This document shows, in pieces, positions 54,001 to 64,000 of a stretch of DNA of 64,000 bases (its first letter is position 1; every line of letters starts with the position of its first letter). The notes under the pieces are model-generated. The model did no database searches and was not told where the DNA came from. It worked only from the letters and a program-made list of their open reading frames with translations. The stretch lies in assembly GCF_033473495.1 (NCBI RefSeq), contig NC_088942.1, forward strand, positions 2,418,001 through 2,482,000. Reading direction: 5' to 3'. The translations under genes were made by a program, and so were the position numbers. Source of the stretch: Cercospora beticola (Eukaryota; Ascomycota; Dothideomycetes; Mycosphaerellales; Mycosphaerellaceae).

Positions 54001-57000
54001 GCCGAAGCTGGAAGCATTGATGCTGGGGCACAACAGCGTGTCGCAGTTCGAGGGCTCATTCCAATGCTTGAAAGTGTTGTTCTTGAATCATAACCCGGTC
54101 ACGAACTTTGACCTGAACGCACCGGTACCGACCCTGTCAGTTCTGAATCTGGCATCGGCCAAGTTAGCTCGTCTGCCAGATGCACTCTTCATGAAAATGT
54201 CCGGGCTCACCAAGCTTACGATCAGCAAGAACCATTTCGTGTCGCTCTCACCACATTTCGGAATGCTGTCCAAATTAGAATATTTGAGCATTGCCAAGAA
54301 TGAGCTGAGCAGACTACCTGCGGAGATAGGGCGTTTGAACGAACTGCGCTATCTCGACGTGAGAGAGAACAACCTGAGCATGCTACCGCCGGAGATCTGG
54401 TACGCAAAGCGATTGGAAACACTGAATGTCTCGTCCAACGTACTAGCGGACTTTCCGAAACCAGGGGCTCCTCCTCCAGCACTGCCAGACGGACCGCTTG
54501 CGGTGACGCCTAGTCAGATGCCAAACGCCCACAGTCCTGACTTCGAGGAACTGGGCAAGTTGGAAGACTTCCAACTACGACGGCCGAGCCAGGCCTCGGG
54601 AATGCTAAGCACAGCCAGCTCTCCAGGCACACAATCACGCAAAGGATCGGTGGTATCAGCCTACTCAGGCAAGGCCATGCTTGGGCGGACAAGCACTACG
54701 AGCAGCACTGCGACCCTCACAGCAGGAACAGGCGGTGGGCGGAAAGACTCGACGTTGTCTCATAGGTTGGCATCGACGTTTTCCACCTCCCTTCGACATC
54801 TCTTCCTGGCTGACAATCGTTTGGAGGACGATGTCTTCAATGAGCTGGTTTTGCTCCCTGAACTTCGCATATTGAATCTGTCGTACAACCAGTTGTACGA
54901 CGTCCCGCCGCGAACGATTCGCAAGTGGACCCATCTCACCGAGCTCTACCTGTCCGGCAATGACCTGACATCGATCCCGTCAGAAGACCTCGAGGAAGGC
55001 TCGTCGCTTAAGGTCCTACACATCAACAACAACAAATTCCAAGTACTGCCTGCAGAACTTGGCAAGATTCAGCGACTCGCGATTCTTGATGTTGGTAGCA
55101 ACATGCTCAAGTACAATGTCTCCAACTGGCCATACGACTGGAACTGGAACTGGAATCGTCAGCTTCGATATCTGAATTTGTCAGGTAACAAACGTTTGGA
55201 GATAAAGCCGAGTGCGCAATCACTCAGTGGGCGTGATCAACGCGATTTGACCGATTTCTCTTCACTGATCAATCTCCGCATTCTGGGCTTGATGGACGTG
55301 ACACTCACTATTCCTTCGGTACCAGATCAAGCTGCAGATAGACGTGTACGACTCGCAGGATCTGTCATTGGCAACACCATGCCTTATGGTATGGCAGATA
55401 CACTTGGACGGAACGAGCACTTGTCGACATTGGATCTGGTTGTTCCTCGGTTCAGAGGGCACGAAGACGAAGCACTTGTTGGCATGTTTGACGGGCAGTC
55501 ACTGTCCTCAGGTGGTAGCAAAGTCGCGAAGTTTCTGCAGGAGAAGTTCAAGCACTACTTCATCGAGGAGCTTGAGAAAATTGACAGCGAAAATGAAACG
55601 GCCCTCGATGCACTTCGTCGCACCTACCTCGGACTCAATAAGGAGCTAGCTGCTGCCGCGACACAAGCAATGGATGCCCGCGAGCATCCCAGCAGTGCGA
55701 TCGTGCATCGTGGTAGCGTTACTGGACCAGATCTCGGCGACGATGATATCTTGTCAGGGTGCACCGCTACAGTGATGTACCTTCATGGTATGGAGCTGTA
55801 CATTTCCAATGTCGGAGATGCGCAGTGTCTACTTATCCAGTCTGAAGGAGGCCACAAACCCATCACAACGAAGCATGACCCAGCCGAAGCCAATGAGCGC
55901 AATCGCATCAGAGAAGCTGGTGGCTATGTGTCAAGACAAGGCAAGCTTAATGACCAGCTCGAAGTCTCCCGCGCCTTTGGATACGTGCACCTAGCACCAT
56001 GTGTTATTGCGGCGCCAGCACTGAGCAAGATTGACATCAGAGAACAGGACGAAATGATCCTGTTGGCCTCTCGGGAACTATGGGACTATCTCACACCAGA
56101 CTTTGCTGTCGATGTTGCAAGACAAGAGCGTGGCGACCTTATGAGGGCAGCGCAGAAGCTTCGCGATCTTGCAATCGCCTTTGGCGCCACGGGCAAGATC
56201 ATGGTCATGATGGTGGGTGTCAGCGACCTCCGGAAGCGAGAGAAAGCTCGTTTCCGCACCCACAGCATGAGCATGGGTCCTTCAGGCTCGCCAGACGACT
56301 ACTTCACGACAGTGCGGAAGGCGAAGCGTGGCCGAGATGCTGTGGGCGACTCAAAGCTCGCTCGTCTGGATCAAGAAGTCGAGGCTCCGACGGGAGACGT
56401 CACTCTCGTCTTCACGGATATCAAGAACAGCACGATATTATGGGAGACATATCCCATTGCGATGCAGTCTGCGATCAAGATGCACAACGAGGTCATGCGC
56501 CGTCATCTGAGAATCATTGGAGGCTACGAAGTGAAGACCGAAGGTGACGCCTTCATGGTGGCCTTCCCGACAGTGACCAGCGCGCTGCTGTGGTGCTTCA
56601 CGATTCAAAGCCAGCTTCTTGACGTGCAATGGCCGCAAGAGATCCTCAACAGTGTTCACGGAGAAGAGATGCAGGATGCGGATGGCAACGTGATCTTCCG
56701 AGGCCTGAGTGTTCGTATGGGCATTCACTGGGGACGACCAGTGTGCGAGATCGATCCGGTCACGAAGCGTATGGATTACTTTGGACCCATGGTCAACCGC
56801 GCAGCTCGTATCGAAAGTGTCGCCGATGGTGGGCAGATCTGTGTGTCATCGGACTTCATTCAGGAAGTGCAGAGGATGCTGGAAAGCCACATCGAAACCG
56901 ATCGGAGTGGCTCCACTGGCTCTGAGGATACCCTTAGCGATGATATGCTCAGCCAGACCATCCGTCGTGAGCTCCGATCGCTGAGCAGCCAAGGGTTCGA

Positions 57001-57604
57001 GGTCAAGGATCTTGGCCAACGAACGCTGAAGGGTCTTGAAAACCCGGAATACATCTACTTGATGTACCCTCACTCACTCGCGTCACGATTGGTCGTGCAG
57101 CAGCAGAAGGCTGAGGCCGAATCACGAGCGGCTCAGGAGAGCGCCATTGAAGCGAAGAAGACACGCAACAGCCAGCTCACGATTGACACGGATAATGTTT
57201 GGGACTTGTGGAACGTGTCCTTGCGACTGGAAATGCTCTGCAGTTCTCTCGAGAGTACAGGCATTGGTAGCCTCAAACCTCCTGAGACGGCTCTTTTGGA
57301 GAAGATCAAGCATGGCGGAGGTGAAATTACTGATCGGTTCTTGGTCAATTTTGTTGAGCACCAGATCAGTAGAATTGAGGTGAGTTCTATCGTTGCCTTC
57401 ACTGACCTACACCGTCACACTGACATCCACTTCTAGACCTGCATCTCGACGCTCGCCATCCGCAACATGATCCGGCCATTCAAGAACGGCGTCCTCAGCC
57501 AGGCTTGTCCCATGTCGGAGATCTTGGCCGAACTTGCCGGCCAGCTGGATGAGTTCAAGGTCTTGAAGGCCGCACAGGGAGATGTCGAAATGGCCGACGC
57601 ATAA
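51057..57604 (+). CDS. cyr1: Adenylate cyclase (RA-LRR-PP2C-cyclase)
   Basis: Four exons, 51057-51205, 51467-52124, 52184-57379 and 57437-57604, giving 6171 nt and 2056 aa. Order: Ser/Pro-rich disordered N-terminus (1 to about 540); Ras-associating domain about 548-650 (FFMRIFRADSTFAVISASL); leucine-rich repeats about 668-1290, interrupted by a Ser/Thr/Pro-rich insert near 1040-1130; PP2C-like domain about 1370-1620 (FDGQSL, LYISNVGDAQCLL); and a class III cyclase catalytic domain about 1674-1900 (GDVTLVFTDIKNSTILWE with metal-binding Asp, GIHWG, MDYFGPMVNRAARIE). The C-terminal tail matches other fungal cyclases. Known role: Ras-stimulated cAMP synthesis upstream of PKA, controlling growth, conidiation and virulence. 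The first exon is the least certain part. Confidence 0.94.
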
Positions 57605-59300
57605 TTCGCAAAGCTGCTCAGTGTGGTTGTGACAGCAGCGAATTGGGGATGTTATACGTACACAGAGATGACACGCTCATGACTTCAACTTGGGGAACAC
57701 AAATGATGACATAACAGAGGGAGAGAGCAGTAATAATTTTGAGTTTGATTTCTGGACGCTTACGGGACGCCTTGCCTGGGACGCTATCAGTCAGCCTGGA
57801 CGCGGTAACATTGGATCTCTTGCGCATGCACGGCAGGGAAACGGAATGGAAATGGAACTTGGAACTGGAAAGGATGTCAAGGTATACTTACAACATTGGT
57901 CTCAAGGGCGTCGGAGGGATCTTTGGGACCTGAGACTACTATCGAAGGAGTGTCATGACAGTGTATTCTTTACCTTTCCACCACACACTTTCAGGGGTGA
58001 AGGGCTCGATATCATCACCTGGGAAATCGAGAACAGTGGGAATTCAGGACTGTTGTTTGTTGTTCTCGTTCATCGAATGGGGTGGCTTTCGTGGGGTCCA
58101 TGTGTCGTCGCTTTCTTTTTGTCTGTTCTGATGGTCGAGCAGCAATGGGAAGAATGGGGCCCTACACATGTGATGAATTTTATCTGTCTGTATATGATGG
58201 CGTTCAAGCGAGCGATGCTACGCTAGCTAGCTGATGTTGGTAGTTCGGCATGCGAAGAATACGAATGAATGTTGAGTGAAGCTGTTCGACTCCGACTGGG
58301 ATACACATGCCTTCTACCTTCGATGCCCGGCTAGCGACGCCCCGACCCAAAGTCCTCGTATCTCAAGGCGAGGCAGCCACCTGACCACCTCGCCTTCAAT
58401 GTTGCTTCGGGAGATGAGCAGCAGCGGCAGAAGCAACATCAGCCCCACTGTCGGTAAGGGCGAAAAAGGGTGGCAGACGTTCTTGCTCCTATGCGTCCAC
58501 GACTTCGATACGATCACATGCGCAGACTTCGAACCAGAAGAACCTCGTGCACCCGCTCGTCCGGAATTTTTCCTGCCATTCCGCGCTTCGCGCGGGTTGC
58601 GAACAAGGCCTTCTGTCTAGTGCTATCTAATGTCAGAAAGCCGAAACTGACAATCTAACAGGCCCTTGAGAATCACAACATATTGGTCGCTCTGCCAATG
58701 TCGTGGAATGGGGCATCGAACCTTTTTGTCTTCGATGCCACGAGAACGGCTCGATGGAAGGAGATGTGTAAAGAGGGCTGCCTTCTCTGTGTGACCGAAC
58801 ATGATCAAGCATCCTCTTTCTAGTCATAGTCTAAAGACACGACTAGGGACCTGGTCGACACGAGATGATAGCTGCTTGCTATCGTACGAGCGGGACCATT
58901 CCTTCGAGCGCTGCACGGCCTTCGGCGAAATGTCTTCTCTCCTTTGCCTGACATGTAATAACAGGCGCCTCACACGAGACTGAAAAGAAGACAAGAGCTT
59001 GCGTAGCCGTACCGGGGAGTGGTGCATATCTAAACAAATCCGATCAGTGTAACTCATTGAGGAGCCTTCCATCAGCTGCTACGAACCGTCCCAGATACCC
59101 AAACCGTTATCTACACTAAAGTAGTCGTCTCACTGGTACGCGTAACATGTCTCAGAAGGTCCTATAACGTATATGCATTTCTCATGCCGTGCCTGGCTAA
59201 AGCCCTTTCCCATTCTTCCCTACTACGACCATCAAGAGTCACAGCAATAATACCAAGACATCAAGAAATCCACTAAGCTTCTACACCAAAACCATTCAAG
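57605..59300. other. Intergenic, no gene seen
   Basis: 1.7 kb. A 178-codon frame at 57690-58226 starts at TTG in the cyclase 3' region and has no family features. TATA-like sequence (TATAACG) lies near 59164, about 135 bp before the secreted-protein gene. Confidence 0.45.
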
Positions 59301-59588
59301 ATGCGACTCTACTTTGCTATCTTGATAGCGTCCATTACAACAGCATTATCTGCGCCCACAGACTCGAATATCCTCATTACTCGAGGTATGTCCCATTCAA
59401 ATCACACTGCAGCATTGAACAAACCTAACCCGCTCGATGTACCGCTTCTAACGCACACTTCTACAGATCCACAGACTTCAACAGGATGTAGGAAGATCTG
59501 CTACCATAATTGCAACGCCGATTATCCCAGAGGCGCAAGCCGGAGTAGTTGCTACGAGGGGTGTCCTATTCTGTTCAAAGATTGTTAG
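59301..59588 (+). CDS. Small secreted cysteine-rich protein D (candidate effector), optional 3n intron
   Basis: Signal peptide at about 1-17 (MRLYFAILIASITTALS|AP). The unspliced frame gives 95 aa. However 59386-59466 is a good 81-bp intron (donor gtatgt, ctaac branch-like sequences, acceptor ctacag) whose length is a multiple of three and which carries no stop. Spliced exons 59301-59385 and 59467-59588 give 68 aa joining ILITR-DPQTSTG. All six cysteines are in the second exon: C-x3-C-x3-C, then C-x3-C-x6-C. Small size, secretion signal and cysteine pattern suggest an apoplastic protein; function unknown. Confidence 0.65.
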   Translation: MRLYFAILIASITTALSAPTDSNILITRGMSHSNHTAALNKPNPLDVPLLTHTSTDPQTSTGCRKICYHNCNADYPRGASRSSCYEGCPILFKDC

Positions 59589-59923
59589 CCGGGAAAGATA
59601 GTGGCGGAGAAATGTTAATTGCATCTGGCAAGCACACCGTTAAAGATCTAAACGGATATTTCGATGCACTTTTCACGATCCACAGACTTTCATTCTAATC
59701 GAAATCTTTTCTATATGTCTTCGTAGACATACGTTCCCATGCGCTGATTCAACCAAATTTATTCTCATGCTATCATATTGCGTCCTCCGCGTTAAACATA
59801 AGTGACAAGCTCTCACAGCTGTGTTTGACGTGATACAGCCCCGTTTCTAGACCATCATCTTCCATATGCCGCAGGACCCGATCACTACTCCAGAATTGTC
59901 AGTCTTCGCAAGCCTTCCCAGCC
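59589..59923. other. Convergent 3' intergenic region
   Basis: 335 bp AT-rich spacer between two convergent secreted-protein genes; no gene seen. Confidence 0.5.
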
Positions 59924-60145
59924 TCAAGAAAGCTTGACACTTACACATCCCTTTTTACATTTCGTTGTGCATGGACTAAAAGGTTCGCAGAGGCTGCAGC
60001 ACGGGGGCACAATGTCCTGCTCGGGCTGATCCTTTTTGATTAGCGAAACTTCGTGATGAGTCTGGCGAATGCCTTGTGCTAGACTCACCAATGCAGCAGC
60101 ATAGACGACCGGCAGCAAAGCGATGAGATAAGCCATAAACTTCAT
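59924..60145 (-). CDS. Small secreted cysteine-rich protein E (candidate effector)
   Basis: 73 aa. Signal peptide MKFMAYLIALLPVVYAAA. The mature C-terminal half carries CC-x2-C-x5-C-x3-C-x3-C and ends CVSVKLS. The codon for the last Cys is directly followed by a perfect donor sequence (gtaagt at 59945-59940), so the true C-terminus may differ if an intron starts there; I could not find a compelling acceptor. It lies tail-to-tail with protein D. Function unknown. Confidence 0.6.
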   Translation of the reverse strand: MKFMAYLIALLPVVYAAALVSLAQGIRQTHHEVSLIKKDQPEQDIVPPCCSLCEPFSPCTTKCKKGCVSVKLS

Positions 60146-62365
60146 GGTGCCTGCAAATTGTAGGCAAGCAGTCGTTCGGCGAAATTGGCGATAGAATATG
60201 AATGGCGGGGAATATGACTAATGTGATGAATTCTGCTCAATGTAGAGCGAAGCAAGAGAGCAGACGGAGCGAGATACTGATATCTATACTCATGTGAATG
60301 GGTCGTAATATCTGGCAGAACCGGATCTGTCGTGCATCCGCAAGAAGGTCGGCTGCTTGGGCTTACAGCAACCACCCTAGGATTGATCGAAACTATGCAC
60401 GAGGCCAGGCTATATGAGAGCACTGTCCGATCGTCAAAACCTACAGTTTGCAAGACCTCCAGCAAATAGCCGTCGGAGTTCCAAGGGTACTACACACTGT
60501 CCGGGTGCGGTAGACCATCAATCGAGCCTAAGGAGGCGGCCGTATCACCATGAATCTTATCGCATATGCGATCTATTGAGAGTGTCGAATGCTCTATCAA
60601 TAGACGAATTTACTAGAACGTCAAGAACATATAAGTCCAGGCGAGCGATGCACAACAGCTTTTGCGGGCGCGTAAGTGTCTCTACTTCTGCTCCACTGCG
60701 AGTATTATCCACTTGTGAGGTTTGCACCTTGCTCGGGCTCCCGTAAGCATATGACACATTCTATGCTGAATTCGACCTCGTTCGTGAACAGGCGTGTCCA
60801 CTAGGTTCAATCTCGCGGTTATTCATCGAGCACTGCGAGAGTCGACAGATTTTGAGGCCGGTACAGTGCAGCAGAGTCGCGGCATTCTAGAGTGGTTATT
60901 AGAGCAAGATGAATTCGAGTGAGAGCACGCACTTGTTGATAGAACTAAGGCTGTAAGGTAGGCTGAAGGGTTGTGTGTATTGATGAGGCGGTGAATGGAG
61001 TCAGGAGCTGAGGTCGTAAGACCCAACTTCTAGGTTCGGACAAAAAGCAGGATGCAACTGCTTGATTCAGAATCCGGAGAGGCGTGGTCCGGTATACGAC
61101 TACTTCAAACGATCTTGTTCTGCACTTTGATGCTGCCCTTTTTTAGAGGCAGTTGTCGTTGAAGCGGCATGTCTCCCTCAAAGGCGTCTGAGAGTCAACT
61201 GATACCTTTGTCAACCCACAGCATTGTACATCGAAGAAGTTCTCAAAACACAAAAAGCCCCTGCCCAACTGACACCAGCTGGAGGAGACGACTTCAGCTT
61301 GTCAGCTTAGTATGACACAGAATCATCATGCCATCTCGACCAGTTTGGAAATTGGACACCAATTGCCCCGACCACTATCGACCGTACGAGTGTTGCCGAT
61401 GGATGAGCCGACATAGTGCATGTAGTACAAGCACCTGGCCAAGACCTCGAGCTCCTGAGTGAAGCATTGACTACCATGTCTTGGTCTCCACGTGTGTTGC
61501 ACCGGGGCTTTCTTTGTTTCCGGAGAAACAGGACAGAGCAAGAAGTAGTTGTCGTCGGCGAGGAGAAACTTCCCGATGACAGAAGCGCAAGACTGGATTG
61601 AGATGAAAGTTGCTAAACGCTTTGCACAGGTGAATGCAGCAGATGACTGGAGAAGACTCAGACAACAACAACAACAACAGCCCCAGTATTTATCAAGGCA
61701 GCCAGAAAGACCTCATATCCATTCAAATATCGTTCTGCTCTGTTCACGAGAACTAGCAATGCTCCAGTACGCCATTTGCCAGATGCCTCTAATGGGCAAC
61801 GAAGTCCTCAACACCACTCATCATACTCCGACATACCACTCTCCCTTCCAAGCCTGGGTAGGTCGATATACCACATAAAATGTATAAATATATATCTTTC
61901 CATTCCATCAATTTACCCAATCCTCTCACACACACCGCGCTTGCTTCCTCCCAATAAAATGCTAATCAAACGACCCAAGCCAGAAACGTCCGTCTATGCC
62001 ATGCTGCTGCTCAAGTGTGCCAAAATGCACAGATAAAACTCCTATACCACCCGGCCAGGACCCACGCCCGCAGTTCAGACAGAGCGCCCTCGCTAAAAGT
62101 ACTGCAAAGTTATTCCTCCTTGGTGTTTGAACTGGTCTCGTCTTGTTGTTGTGTTTCTTCGATTCTGTCGACTCCAACCTTCGCAGCCCGACCGGGCCAC
62201 CCCACTCCCATTACACTATTCCCTACTCTCCCCAAAATTTATGCAAGTAATAAAACAATAACTTCCAAAGACAATGCGCTCTCATCTCGTTTTCCTCATT
62301 TCTGTGTACATTTGGTTTCTGTCCTCATCACTGCAGCGCACGATGAGAAAGAGCAAGCACGATCA
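60146..62365. other. Intergenic, no convincing gene
   Basis: 2.2 kb. Frames of up to 110 codons without recognisable features. A frame at 61549-61878 containing a Gln run is considered and rejected. A (CAA)n microsatellite lies at 61663-61680. Confidence 0.45.
61663..61680. repeat. (CAA)n microsatellite
   Basis: Six CAA-type triplets, the last ending CAG, in an otherwise unassigned interval. Confidence 0.8.
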
Positions 62366-64000
62366 CTACTGCTTGAGTCGCTTGCTCTTTTCTTTGCTTC
62401 GACCCTCCTTCGAAGGGTCTTTACTCTTGTGAGAGTGCTGTCCATGCTTGAGTTTCATGAAAGCATGAGGTTTGCTGGGATCACTCGGATCCATGAACGT
62501 CATGAGAACCTGACTGAGTTCCTTGAAATCGACAGGCTTCGTCATATAACTGTTGAAGCCCGCCTCGACGCACTTCTGGTAGACGTCTCCCAGCACATTC
62601 GCGGAGAGCGCGATCACGGGCAGGTGCGCATATTGGTTCTGCTTTTCCCATTGACGAATCTCCTTGCAGGTCTGGTATCCATCCTTGTTCGGCATGTGTA
62701 GGTCGCAGAGAATGATGGAGTAGTAGTTTGGTGGATTGGCGAACACCTTCTCGGTGCATTGGACTCCATCCATCACGGTGTCAACCTTGATCGAAACCTT
62801 TGACAGGAATTTGAGAATGACCATTTGGTTGACTTTGTTGTCTTCGACGAGCAACACACGCTTATCCTTGTTGCCGAGACGGCGGGCAAGCTCTTCAAAC
62901 ACTTGCTTCTGGTTGACTGCAACTTGCTGGGCACTGTCCTGGTTACGATCCAAGCTCATTTCGCGTTCCTTCTGCGGATCGAAGATCAATCCGAATCGTG
63001 ATGGCTTCAGAGGCTTGAATACCACTCGTAGCTTGCGATCACTAACAAGCCGATCATAGTCGTGATGCGGAGCTTGTTCCATAATCTTGCGTCGTTGCGC
63101 GAGATCTGTGATCAGCACGATAGAAGTCGTCGGATTGTCAGCTGCGAGCACTTGATCCATCAACGAGACAATTTCGTCGACATCCTGGAGTACCACAACA
63201 ATGTGAGTGAAGATGACAGGATCCGGGCCTACTAGAAGCTTCTGACAGTCCGCAAGGCTCTCACGTGCTGTAATCTGATGCGGTACATTTCCAGGCAGAG
63301 TTTTGTCGATGTGCTGAACTGTCGCCTCCCGGCTGTACTTCAGTGGTGCTATGACCAGGATGGAGAACATGGGTGGAGGGGAGCCACTCGGTGCACGGAG
63401 TAATGCCTTGTTCGTGCCAGCTGCCACTGCGTCGATAGATCTTGAGGGGAGGCTGTCAGCTCGAGTGTGTGTAAGCTCATGTGATGGCAATGCAAGCTTG
63501 ATTGAAGCCCCAGGCACTGGTGGGTCATGCGTGAAAGATGACGCCGATGAGCGCTCTGATCGCAAGCTCTCGGTGCGCGTCACGGACCGTAATGAAGGAT
63601 CGGAACTGGCAGAAGAGACCGAAGGCGACTCTGTGCCTGCATCGGACATTGGCGGATATTGCGGCGGTGTCTGAGTGACTTCGCTTGCAAATTTCGGCGA
63701 CAGCCTGGCATTAGGGACCAGAGGTATTGAGACGGCGGCAGGACCGGGCGACGTTGGCAGGATTGGTACATGGACGGGACTAATGCCTGGAGTTGGGATG
63801 GGCATAGGTGGCTTGTCGTCTTCGGAAGGCAGCGTGGTCCTGATGTAGAACGTGAACGTCGATCCCTTCTCGGGCACACTCTTTGCGCTCATGTCACCTC
63901 CATGCAACTGCGCCAGCTGTTTCGAGATGACCAAACCTGAAATATGCGAGTTAGCGGAAGTTCAAATAGAGGCCACCAGCTGAAACTTACCAAGACCAGT
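62366..64000 (-). CDS. Hybrid histidine kinase, C-terminal part (cut by window edge)
   Basis: Two exons seen: 64000-63991 (partial) and 63936-62366, the intron having gtaagt..cag. The join reads TGLG-LVISKQLAQLHGG, the G2 box of a HATPase_c domain, so kinase and sensor regions lie beyond the window. After the ATPase end (GSTFTFYIRTTLP) comes a Pro/Ser-rich linker. A receiver-like segment with poor acidic pocket follows (FSILVIAPLKYSREA...VVVLQD...FKPLKPSRFG). Then comes a canonical receiver domain at about 62860-62480: acidic pair in VLLVEDNKVNQ, phosphoacceptor Asp in ILCDLHMPNKDG, and Lys in MTKPVD. The basic tail is KSKDPSKEGRSKEKSKRLKQ. It signals through a phosphorelay to Ypd1-type HPt proteins. 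The kinase group cannot be assigned without the N-terminus. Confidence 0.93.

Noticed and set aside
57690..58226. 178-codon frame after adenylate cyclase
   Set aside because: Begins at TTG in the 3' UTR region; no homology features.
61549..61878. 109-codon frame with a Gln run
   Set aside because: TTG start; the first ATG in this frame (61577) opens a protein with only a microsatellite-encoded Gln run and no domain.

Overview
The window is nuclear DNA of a filamentous ascomycete. Genes lie on both strands and are split by short introns (about 50-90 bp) with GT..AG ends. The content is typically fungal: a Zn2Cys6 regulator, a Ras-associating/LRR/PP2C/cyclase adenylate cyclase, a hybrid histidine kinase, a fimbrin, a flotillin and small secreted cysteine-rich proteins. 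A plant-associated dothideomycete (Mycosphaerellales-like) would fit the metabolic cluster and the candidate effectors. The lineage is an inference, not something read directly from the sequence.

Region 1 (0.4-11.3 kb) is a compact catabolic cluster. It holds a 2,3-dihydroxybenzoate decarboxylase-type amidohydrolase, an intradiol ring-cleavage dioxygenase, a salicylate hydroxylase-type flavoprotein, a Zn2Cys6 regulator, an aldehyde dehydrogenase and an epoxide hydrolase. The strands alternate strictly. Together the enzymes make a route from an aromatic aldehyde to salicylate or 2,3-dihydroxybenzoate, then catechol, then cis,cis-muconate, with its own candidate regulator.

Region 2 (11.6-25.9 kb) is housekeeping: fimbrin, the N-recognin UBR1 (a 2231-codon open frame), a four-exon QCR9 gene, a PYM homologue, a conserved protein of unknown function and a flotillin.

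Region 3 (26-33 kb) is gene-poor. It holds three same-strand small secreted cysteine-rich proteins that share one cysteine framework, followed by several kb with no convincing gene.

Region 4 (33-49 kb) holds a large MIT-domain protein, a short basic hypothetical protein, a cytochrome P450, a glycosyltransferase-like protein with a nuclear-localisation-like insert, and a patatin-like protein whose nucleophile serine is replaced by glycine. Long intergenic stretches separate them.

Region 5 (51-64 kb) holds the adenylate cyclase of the Ras/cAMP pathway with an upstream ORF in its leader, a convergent pair of further small secreted cysteine-rich proteins, and the 3' end of a hybrid histidine kinase cut by the window edge.

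Exon structures were assembled by hand from splice consensus and reading-frame continuity. Every spliced gene gives a whole number of codons. I saw no tRNA, rRNA, CRISPR array or intact transposon.
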